From Todiramphus chloris collaris (lineage: Eukaryota > Chordata > Aves > Coraciiformes > Alcedinidae): a DNA stretch of 64,000 nucleotides. The position numbers and the translations under genes are program-made. The notes beneath the pieces are model-generated. The model was not told the DNA's origin. It ran no database searches and was given only the letters and a program-made list of their open reading frames with translations. The stretch is from assembly GCA_025345505.1 (NCBI GenBank), contig JANVCC010000073.1, positions 4,142,206 through 4,206,205 on the forward strand. The letters are read 5' to 3'. Every line of letters starts with the position of its first letter. Position 1 is the stretch's first letter. This document shows, one piece after another, positions 55,466 to 64,000 of the stretch.

Positions 55466-56690
55466 CAGTGTCTGCTCTACAGTCTGTTCTGAAGGGAGCC
55501 CGCTGCTTACAGCTCCAGAACCCGCCAGCTGCCCTCCTGAGAAAAAACCAGCCCAACTGTAGAGACAGTGGCCAACCTAAAACCAAAGCAAACTGACCCA
55601 AAGAAGCCCCCTGCTCCCTGTGTGGCAGCCAAAACCAGCCTCAGCCCCTCCGGGAGGCAGGACAGGAGCTAAAACAGCTTCTGCAAACGGACCTGCTGTT
55701 CTAACAAAGACTTTCCAGTGAGGGACAGAGCAACACTGGACGCTGATGAGGCACAGGGAAGCTTGGATTCCTGTCTGTGAGTTTTGGGTTTTTTATGTAC
55801 TTGCTATGAAAGAGAAAACCCACACCAAGAGTTAGGATGGTGAGAACCATCTCCCATCCCCCACAAGCCAGATACCTTTCAGCTGTACCGAGCCACTGCA
55901 GCTCCAAAGCTGGCACCCCGTCCCCACCCCCCCGTCCCCAGCATTAGGTCACTGGCAGTTGCACACAGTACTTATTTTGCTGGGGCAGAAATGCTTAACT
56001 CGTCATTTCATTGTGCGCAACAAAGGCAGGCGATAGCTGCCTTCAGCCCAGCCCCGGGGAGGGGGGAGCACACGCTTTAGCCTGTTGGGATCTCATTAAT
56101 CCAAGTGGGAGAGAAAATTGCAAGAGAAATCGGGATGTGGTTGCAGCTGCCCTTCCTGTCTTTGCTGATGCTCTTAAAGAGAAGCAGTCTTCGGGCTGAG
56201 CAGCCCTGGTTATCAAACAATGCATTAGAGCCACGTTTCTGTGCTACAGCCAAAGGTGCTGGAACAAAGGGTATGGTTCGGGGGAACAGGTATCAGTGAG
56301 ACAAGCCCAGGTACTTACCCGTGACCAGAGGGTAGGGATGTGCCTGGTTTATGCCATCCCTGCAGCCCTGACTCTTTACAGCCCCAGTGCTGCCCAGTCA
56401 GTTGCTCGCGCTCCCCAGTCAGCCGCGCTGACTCACGCTCCCGCTGTCCCTCGAGCCCGAACTGAACAGCTACACGTGTCACTGCTGCTGCTTCAACTGA
56501 ACTCCTGCACCCCCCCGGCCCCAGCCAGGAGAGGGAAGCATTACAAAACGCCATGAATTGGATTCCTGCCTTTCTCCCACAAAGAAAGATGCACAAAATC
56601 AGGTGTTTGCCACAACTGTTTAGTTTTACTATTTTAATATCATGAAATAAAAGTACAAAAAATTTACAGGTATATCGTTTCTTACATGAA
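55466..56690. other. Convergent intergenic space between RAB39B and VBP1
   Basis: About 1.2 kb between the presumed ends of two genes that face each other. No gene or repeat recognised. Confidence 0.5.
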
Positions 56691-57723
56691 GATCAAACAG
56701 TTAACATTTGCATTTATTCTGCAGCGAAACCTGTATTCTCAGTCACAGAATGTGAATAGTAGCCACTGACATCACCACTGAGCATTTCATTTTAGAAAGG
56801 AACCGCAGAGGCAAAAGGCAACAATCTTGCAAGGCTTCATAAGAACCAAAAGAAATTATTCCCGCTGTCGACACCAGAAGTCACGCTTCGGTAAAAGCAT
56901 CCTTACCTAATACAGGTTTCCCCACCTGGGAGGCTGAGAGTGTTAAGACATTTGAACTGGACATCTCCTCTAAGGGATGGCAAACAGGGGGTGCTCGTTC
57001 CCAGGCGATGGCCGTGTTGGTGTCCTGCTGCCCCAGCGTGTCTGCGGAAAACGAGCAACGTGCGCGCGAGGGGGAAAAGAAGGGGGGAGGTCCCCGGCAG
57101 CCTGGACTTCACTTGTGCTGTTGCTCCCTTCACCGCTCGTCTCTGAAGACAGGTCACAAACTGCTGCGTGTGAAGCGCCGAGTTCAGTAACAAGCAGGCA
57201 GCTACTGGGTAACTAGTACAGACAAATCTATCCACAGTGGATATCCAGGAATGCTTGCAGGCTGATGCTGCCAATTAACTGAAACAGAATCCAAGACTTG
57301 GCTGTATTTTCCCATTTCCTAGACCATTACAGCTGACTTTTTTAACTCCCCTGGCTGCACACAGAGATGAGAGAGTAAACCCCTGCATTACCCTAACCTG
57401 CCAGAATGCCAGACTCCATTCCAGACACGTCCCTCAACTTCTCCAACAAGTTTTCAGGTAGAAATTTATTTATGACAGACTGGTCTGATCAAAATACTAT
57501 GTCCTTTGCTGGACCGTGTGGTGCCTTTTCAAATCATTTCATGAAGCATGCACGAAACCCAATTTTGAGGTTACAAATAAATAAAATGGTGCTCACCATT
57601 AGTTTTTATAGATTTTACCATTTACTGAAATGCTTAAAGTAACTCAGTCCCTTAGAATGAACTTTGGGGGTGTTTAAATAAAAAATATTTGGAAATTGAA
57701 ACCACATTTAAAATTGGCAAAAA
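56690..57723 (-). other. VBP1: VBP1 3' untranslated region
   Basis: This is non-coding sequence after the stop codon on the minus strand. Minus-strand AATAAA signals lie at 57465-57470 and 56713-56718, giving a short and a longer possible 3' UTR. Confidence 0.5.
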
Positions 57724-57794
57724 CTACGCTTTGTTTTTGGAAGGGTCTTGCTTGTTTCTTCTCTTTACATCCCAGTTATAAACTCTAGCCATAT
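57724..57794 (-). CDS. VBP1: VBP1 last coding exon 6 with stop
   Basis: Acceptor accctcag/AT; the split codon A/AT gives Asn. It encodes MARVYNWDVKRRNK and a short lysine-rich tail; TAG at 57724-57726. Confidence 0.94.
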
Positions 57795-60700
57795 CTGAGG
57801 GTTTGGAATTAAGGCAACAGATCGTGCATTTGGAAAAGAAAAAGACAGAAAGGGGAAAAGCAGGTTACACAGTTGGCCACGCTTCACTTACTTGTAACAC
57901 TCAATGTAGAAACCATTTAAAGGAAAAGCCGACTTGGTGCAAAGCCTTAACACATGGAAATGTGAGTAACTTAATAACTGAAGCATTTATACCATTCACA
58001 TGAAAAACTCAAAGATGGTATTACCAGGAAGCACACTTTTTGTTTATTTAGTTACTGATTTCAGTCAGCCTGCCCAGATCCACTCTATTTGCCTGTTTCT
58101 GGTACCCACAACTTACTGCAGCACTGAGATAGCTTAAGTATCAACTTAAAAATCCCAAGTAGTTGTGCCTTCATTTATTAAATCGAATGCTTCAGCTGAT
58201 GGCTGCCTCATCATGAAAATAGCTTTTAAGTACAAAAGAACCCAACCCAACCAAACCAAAACACACCCCTGGAGGTGGTTCAGGACAGGAAACAGAAGTT
58301 AAGCAGTGCCTAAGCTACCCAGGCTGGCTGCAGCAGGGCAGCTGACTCAGGCCACCAGCCCATCCATCCACAGCACCGATCCACGTGTCCAGCCCACTCC
58401 CAGTCCAGGTTTCCAGCTGTGGTCCACAGGGACCCCACGACAAACACAGGGTTTGCTACATCTAACACATCAGCCCTCAGCACTGGAAACGCAGTGTGTT
58501 GTTTCACTGCTAGGAAATGGGAAGTTCCTGGAGTGTGACAGGATCTTAAGGGCAGCCAGTCTAAGGGGAAAGCCCTTTTGGGAACTGGTGATTACCTGGA
58601 TGTTTGATTTGACACGCACCTCTTCCCCCAGAAATAAAGACCAAAGGATACTGACTTCTGTAGTGGTGAACTGATCTCTAAGAAAGTCCAGGTCTTCCTC
58701 TAGAAGATCAAGGTTTCTTGTGGCTGTTGACAAATTCTTTTCTAACAGAGCCTGAGCTTCATCAATATCATATTCAAGCATCACATTGGCCTTAAAAAAA
58801 AAAAAAAAAAAAAAGAAAGAAAGATTGAGAAAGCTTTTACTCTTGCATTGTAAGGAGTAAGCCACAGCAGGCTTATTTCAGGCTGTTATAAATAACTTAT
58901 CACATTAACAAAAGGCTGTCCTGAGAAGCCAAGGCAACAAGATTCAAGAGGAACAAAGCCAGAACCCACTTGAGGCCTCCACCACTTCAGCAACTTAGGG
59001 ATAAATCCTTCTAGTGACTTAAAGTTCTCTTCCTACAGCTAAGCAACGAGGCACTTCTCTCCCCACGTATCACATTCAGCCTTTCAGGCATCAGAATGTC
59101 ATCCTCACCATGTTTGAAAAGTGAGAGACTTCATGTTTCTTGGCAGTGCCTTTCAAGTGCCACACAACTCCAGAGACAATTATTATTGCATTCCAAGATT
59201 GACCTTAGGATCAATGTGTGGAGCACTGGCAAACAGCCTAATGGCATTGGTCACAAACAAGAAGTGTCGCAGGTATTTAGAGATACAAGAAGTATAAAAG
59301 CTCTGTCCTATACTGTGGTGGGTTTTAATCTACACAGCTTTACTTCAGTAAGAAGCTACCCACCAGTCTTTACCATAAATTCCACTCTAAATGCTGGCAG
59401 GTATCTGTGAGTAACAGAAATCCCCTTTCCCTAAAAACATGCGTGAAAAGGAAAAGCAAGATGCTAAATACAAATCATGTAGAGAAGATGGGAGACTACT
59501 TGCCCAACAAAATTATCTTGCTGGGCCCATTCCCCCCCCAGGTAATGCTGGATGGTAATTTGAACCACAACGTGATAAAAGTGATAAGGAAAACATTCCT
59601 GAATATGCCACTTAGAAAGAACAATCCAGCAAAATTACAATTCTCTGATGTCTTACAGTTTGGGCACCAAATGAAATCAAACATGAAACATTTGCTAACA
59701 TGTTGAAATTGTCTTGTTAGGTTTGTCCTGCTGACAGGACACAGCTCCACTACACACGCACGAACAGAGCAGTGCCCACAGGAGAGACAGAGACAGCAAC
59801 GAGCACCATCTCTTAGAAGCCTTTTATAAGTTATTTAAAGAGTTTCAGAGAAAGTTCCATTTATACTTACCCCCAACCACAAACAAACTTTATCTGTAGG
59901 AGGAACTGAAGCTTTGCAGTAGAGATTATCTGCCAATAAAAATCTGGTTTCCATGGGATTTGTGGAATCCTTAAGACAAATGATAAAACTTAAATTTGCT
60001 ATTTTCACTGGAAACTTATGTCAAAGACATAAAACTTACAGTAAAGAGCACACTTTTCTGCTTTTTGACACTGATACAGTATTAACTTTGGTGGAACTCT
60101 ACATATTTACTCCAACCTTAAAGGCAGAGCTCCAAGAATAAAGTGTTTTTAAAAGATATACTTAAAAACAATACAGAAATCTCCATAAGTAATAGAGATG
60201 AAGTTGAAGCTTAGCTGCAATCTATACACTATTTAAAGTGAAGCTTGCATTACAAACATTAACTGTTTTTTTTTTTTTGAACTAACTTTCAAAAAGTACT
60301 ACATACCTTTAAAAACAATTCTGTTATTTATAAAGGCATATTAAGTGTGCTCTCCAAAACATTTCTTGCAATCTGGTCTGTTAGGGTGGAAAGGTAGTTA
60401 GCTTTTCTCGTACTCATTAGATATTCAAAATAGTTTACCTTTTTCTTCTGCATGTGTTTTAAAATTTCTAATGTCTGTTTAATTTCAGGAATCTGACTTT
60501 TTAGCCTGTGAATTAACAACAGTCATAATTCATTATTTTACAGAGACACAGAGTTTCCTAAACAAGTGATCAGTTTTATTATACAATCCAACCTCCCTTT
60601 TAAAACTCGAAACTCTTAACAGCTTTCCAGGTACAAATGCAGCTTTGAGAGCTATGGCCTGTAAAGGCACCTCAGCTACAGCTCCACCTGCCTCCCCTCC

Positions 60701-61667
60701 TGCTGAGGCTCTTTGGTTTTCTGAAGCAGAGCAGTACAAACAGCTTTCAAACTGGGGCAAACACGTATCAACAGTAACAGACACACGACTGATTAAACGG
60801 CGTATTTGTGCATAGTTCTGATCTGCCTGGAGGAGAGGGAAACCTCAGCAGAAACAAGAGAAAAACCACTGTAGGTAAACCCACCCAAGCGTGTTTCTGC
60901 TGAGGTCCACAACCTGGTCTAACAAACACTTGCGAGGTGGGAGACCTGGCACTGTTAAAAGGAAAGGTCCCTCCGGAGTCGAGCCCTACGCTGCAGAGCC
61001 GCTGGGCTCCCCGCTGGCCTTCCCTCCCCTGCCACCAGCAGGCTCAGCAGCCACGGCCAAAGCAGCCTCCCTGGGCAGGAATCATGAGGGGGATTTGTCT
61101 ATGAAAGCAGTTTAATCTAAACAAAACATTACTTAAGCTTTGATTTTTAGCTTTTAAAAATGTACTTCTTGCCGAGCCTCAGCTCAAGACTGAGGCTGCT
61201 GAAGAGATGAGGTGACCAACCCAAAAGTTACAGGCTCGATACAGTAATCACTTGACAAAACCATATTCTTATTTACAGCAGGCTGACAAAACGAAGGGAC
61301 TGGCAGTGCTTTGTGGCCTCACGGGCTAAGCACCAACTTGGCAATACCGTAAATTCTTTTGCATTAAATTCTCAGGAAGAGGAAATTAAAAAAGCTGGGC
61401 ATTCCTCAAAGTACTGCAAATATTAGCTCTCCTTACATCAACTTTTTACTTCTTGAGATATTTAAAAATACTGACTTATTCAAAAACAAAAAAAAAGGAA
61501 GCGTGCTAAACATTTTCCAATTCTGCAAAAATGATGACTTACCTCCTTTTCTTCTGAGCAAGATTAAGTTCCAAAAATTTATACTTCTGATACTGCTCAT
61601 CCAACTTCTTAAGAACTACATCTGCTGTCTCATTTCCAGGCTGCTTCATAAAAGAATCTACGTCTTC
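57724..61667 (-). CDS. VBP1: VBP1, prefoldin subunit 3, partial (first exon outside the window)
   Basis: Minus-strand exons in transcript order: 61543-61667, 60439-60505, 59871-59969, 58652-58790, 57724-57794. They total 501 bases, 166 residues plus TAG, with all phases agreeing. The protein runs from EDVDSFMKQPGNETAD to the C-terminal KRRNKQDPSKNKA. Human VBP1 has 197 residues, and the missing 31 correspond to one in-frame first exon. It is an alpha-type prefoldin subunit: two long helices (about EQYQKYKFLELNL through QTLEILKHMQKKK, and EAQALLEKNLSTATRNL through FLRDQF) form an antiparallel coiled coil around a short beta hairpin region. It is part of the hexameric cytosolic prefoldin, which passes unfolded actin and tubulin to the CCT chaperonin. 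It also binds the von Hippel-Lindau protein, hence its name. Confidence 0.96.
58652..58790 (-). CDS. VBP1: VBP1 coding exon 5
   Basis: The acceptor is a very long T tract ending ttaag/G. The donor, GTCA/GTATCC, is unusually weak outside the GT but is fixed by the phase and the next exon. It encodes ANVMLEYDIDEAQALLEKNL through FTTTEV, the second coiled-coil helix. Confidence 0.95.
59871..59969 (-). CDS. VBP1: VBP1 coding exon 4
   Basis: Acceptor tgtcttaag/G, donor TTGGGG/GTAAGT; 33 codons, phase 0 to 0. It encodes METRFLLADNLYCKA and KVCLWLG, the hairpin region of the prefoldin fold. Confidence 0.95.
60439..60505 (-). CDS. VBP1: VBP1 coding exon 3
   Basis: Acceptor attcacag/G, donor AAAAAG/GTAAAC. 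It encodes LKSQIPEIKQTLEILKHMQK and two lysines, the end of helix 1. Phase 2 in, 0 out. Confidence 0.95.
61543..61667 (-). CDS. VBP1: VBP1 coding exon 2
   Basis: Acceptor ccccttaaag/G and donor AGGAG/GTAAGT on the minus strand. It begins EDVDSFMKQPGNETAD and ends LNLAQKKR plus two bases; phase 0 in, 2 out. It forms most of the first coiled-coil helix. Confidence 0.95.
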
Positions 61668-64000
61668 CTTTAAGGGGAGAAAGAAACCCTCAGTGTTAGA
61701 AGAGTGATACAGAAATCCTACACAGTCAATGCTCTCTTACTGCAGCCAAGCCTAGAGGGGGGCTGTAAACAAACTTCTTTTTTTCCTGAAGTACAGAATC
61801 ATTTTCTTTCCTTTCTTAGTTACTTTTTCACTTCCCCCTCCCCCCTTTTTTTGGTAGGGAATCACAGAAGAGGAGCAAGGATTATTTCATAACCATATTA
61901 GCTAGTACCCTGTTAGAGGTGCTTTCAGTCCTGGCCCATGTCAAATGACACCCATTGGGGATCAATATCCTCAGTCCATGGATAAACTTTGGTTCCCTAT
62001 CTGCAAAGCTGGGATAAAGCTGCTCTGGGCCTAATCAGCTTACGGACTGTTCAGGATAAGAGCGATGGAGGAAAGGAATCGCGGCCCGATTGAGCACGTG
62101 GTGGCACAGAAAGAGGCAAAGGGGGGAAAACTGCGGTATCGGCTTGAGCAGGCTTTGTGTCAGTAAACAGCTTGTCTTCCAAAGCTCCTTCCATAGTCAG
62201 CAGGAAGCCACGGAAACCTCTAGAGAACAATCCAGTCATTCCTACCATCAACTGGAAAAGTAGCCAGCGAAGACAGGCCTGAGCAGGCAAGGATGCTGAC
62301 CTCTGCAAGTGCCTCCTTCAGACTCCCAGGAAGCAGCTCATCTGCTTGCGGGCAAGGTTCTCAGCCTCCTGAAAGGCACGTCGGAGATCAGCCACACGTT
62401 TCTGACCTTGACACATGTACCTGTGTATAGTTTGAGATGACCACACTCACCCACTGCAGTGATTCTGTCCTTATTTATCTACGTAGCTCTGTAAAATCTG
62501 ACAGAAGCCTACCACAGGCCTCGTCAGCTTCTCTTTTCTGAACTAACCGTTTCCATTCCCGTAGTTTCTCATCAGAAGAACGTCCTGCATTACTGAAGTA
62601 ATATCAGACATACCATGGGTTCCCCTCACTGCGACTCCTAAGCTCTCTAGGCCAAAGAAACTTACTGTGAAATTACTGAACCCGGTCACAAGTCACTCAC
62701 TTTCCTTATCATTAAGGAAATCTGTAGTAGAAATACGGACTCCACAGCAGACTTCAGCAGGCAGCAGGATCTGGGTGGTACCACAGAACAAGAGAGACCA
62801 CTTTTCAGACTAACTGCCTGAGGGATGCCTTAAGCTACCTCACCGACAACAGAACGAGAAGTGTTTCTGCCTCCTGATGAAGCCTGTGGAAAAGCTTTAA
62901 CAAAAAAAATACCCCAACAAAAAAACACAACCAAGGATCAGAGTCAGGCAAGTGTTGCAGAAGCACAGCCTGAGGATGTTCTGAAATGGAACTCCTCCTT
63001 GGGGAAGCCATTCTGCTCATGTCAGTCACCCAAGACAGAAAGAGAAAGCAGGTGGGCAAGGAGTCACCCTGCACGCTGCCCGGCACCCACCTCTGCCTCA
63101 GCTCGCCTGCTTCTGCAGATGGACCAGACAGAACCCAAGTCCTCCTGAAGCAAAGATACTGAGAAGTGAATTCAGGCCCCCTGCACACTGCTGATCTCCT
63201 CCCACTGCTAATGTCCCAGTCCAAGGGGCTCAGATCTACCACTCAGGTCCTCCAACTGCAACTTCCAAGTCCTGCTGGTTGGGCTTTTGGCCCATCCTAC
63301 CCACCTGCAAGGCTGGCACACGGTCACTTCATCGAGGGTGAACAGAACAGCTCTGCAGAAGAGCTGGGTGTCAATGCTACTGGGATCCCTGCTTCACGGT
63401 GTGCCACGCAGCAGCTCAACGCCAGAATTACCTCACAGGTGCTGCAAGGTCCTGCCAAAACTCCAACTATTCAGGAAGAAGATTCACCAGGAAACCACCA
63501 TTGCTGGACACCATAAAAGGAACGCCGTCTTTGCAAACTTCAAGACAAGCCACACGAACACTCTGTGAAAGCCCCAAAATACAGCAGGAGAGCACAGTCC
63601 CGTGCAACCTGGTGTTCATCTGTTGAGGGATGACCCAAATAGAGAGTCACAGGCACCTGCTCTGCTTCTGCACAGAGCTACCTTCACCTGTGTGCATGGG
63701 CAGAGGAGATGATGAGAGACACGCTTCAGATTTGCATCCCCTGTCCTCCCACTCAGGTGCCTGCTAAGGAAGGCAGAAGAGAAGGCATTTTATTCGGAAA
63801 CATCTGGAAAACAGCTCAAAAGGAAACAGAGTTGGAAGTTCTATTTGGAGTGGTTTTTTAAACTCCAGTAAAAAAACCCTTACATTTGTGCTTAATGTCA
63901 CTTGAAATCTGGAGAGGCAGAAGAATCCACAGATCGGTGCTCGCCACAAACTGAAGAGCCTCTACTGAGTCAAGATGCTTAAAGAAAACATCTCTGAAGA
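61668..64000 (-). other. Right end: VBP1 intron 1 (presumed)
   Basis: No VBP1 first exon (about 31 codons, expected in a CpG island) is found here, so the gene start lies beyond 64000. The stretch contains the coding-like block at 62.3-62.6 kb described separately, and otherwise nothing recognised. Confidence 0.6.
62318..62592 (-). pseudogene. Unidentified coiled-coil-like coding fragment, possibly a pseudogene or nested gene
   Basis: On the minus strand, 62592-62483 reads NAGRSSDEKLREWKRLVQKR and further EADEACGRLLSDFTEL without a stop, after an acceptor-like tacttcag. With a donor at CTAC/GTAGAT and an acceptor at GTCAAG/GT (62406) the frame continues as RQKRVADLRRAFQEAENLAR and KQM, ending at TGA 62318-62320. 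The peptide looks helical and charged, like a coiled coil. The second acceptor is weak and I do not recognise the family. It could be a chance open stretch, a decayed copy, or the end of a gene nested in VBP1 intron 1. Confidence 0.28.

Larger units (their letters stand above)
57795..61542 (-). other. VBP1: VBP1 introns between coding exons 2 and 6
   Basis: Four introns (57795-58651, 58791-59870, 59970-60438, 60506-61542). There is a pure A run on the plus strand at about 58794-58814 and no recognised mobile element. No further exon is seen. Confidence 0.8.

Noticed and set aside
62835-63242. 135-codon minus-strand open frame in the right end
   Set aside because: No recognised domain as one frame. 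Only short exon-like parts of it are mentioned with the 62.3-62.6 kb finding.
1-64000. CRISPR arrays, bacterial operons, tRNA or rRNA genes, viral insertions
   Set aside because: Nothing of this kind was seen. The repeats present are eukaryotic micro- and minisatellites and CR1 fragments.

Overview
The window is vertebrate nuclear DNA and almost certainly avian (or another archosaur). Protein-coding exons are split by long introns with GT/AG borders. The dispersed repeats I can recognise are mostly short 3' ends of CR1 LINEs, and promoters lie in CpG islands. No bacterial, organellar or viral coding unit was recognised.

Three genes can be assembled exon by exon. (1) A plus-strand synaptotagmin-like protein (Slp/SYTL) gene has 16 coding exons between 12774 and 35771. 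All splice phases agree, giving 2913 coding bases and 970 residues. It has an N-terminal Rab27-binding homology domain without a zinc finger, a long disordered linker and two C-terminal C2 domains, and from memory it looks most like SYTL2. (2) Plus-strand RAB39B has two exons (47127-47341 and 51728-52154) and 213 residues, and is nearly identical to the mammalian protein. (3) Minus-strand VBP1 (prefoldin subunit 3) has its last five coding exons at 57724-61667. Its first exon lies beyond the right edge.

Layout: 1-450 is flank with a 19-bp minisatellite. 460-1440 is a CpG island with an 18-bp-periodic GC-box array and a splice donor. A polyadenylation signal follows at 1583. 1610-12740 has no recognisable coding sequence and carries CR1 fragments. 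12741-37280 is the SYTL2-like gene, with a linker-histone-like pseudogene, a SINE remnant and CR1 fragments in its introns. 37280-45990 is intergenic, with a small CpG-rich patch at 43.8-44.2 kb. 45990-47470 is the RAB39B CpG island, interrupted by a 400-base assembly gap (46652-47051). 47342-51727 is the single RAB39B intron, which starts next to a minisatellite. RAB39B and VBP1 are convergent and meet tail to tail around 55-57 kb. 61668-64000 appears to be VBP1 intron 1 and holds an unexplained coding-like block on the minus strand.

The convergent VBP1/RAB39B arrangement matches human Xq28. The Slp gene next to RAB39B is not something I know from human Xq28, where CLIC2 is the neighbour. 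It may be a SYTL2 paralogue kept in birds. RAB39B (a small GTPase of vesicle traffic and autophagy) and a Slp (usually a Rab27 effector) both act in membrane traffic, but sharing a locus does not show that they work together. VBP1 is a housekeeping chaperone subunit.
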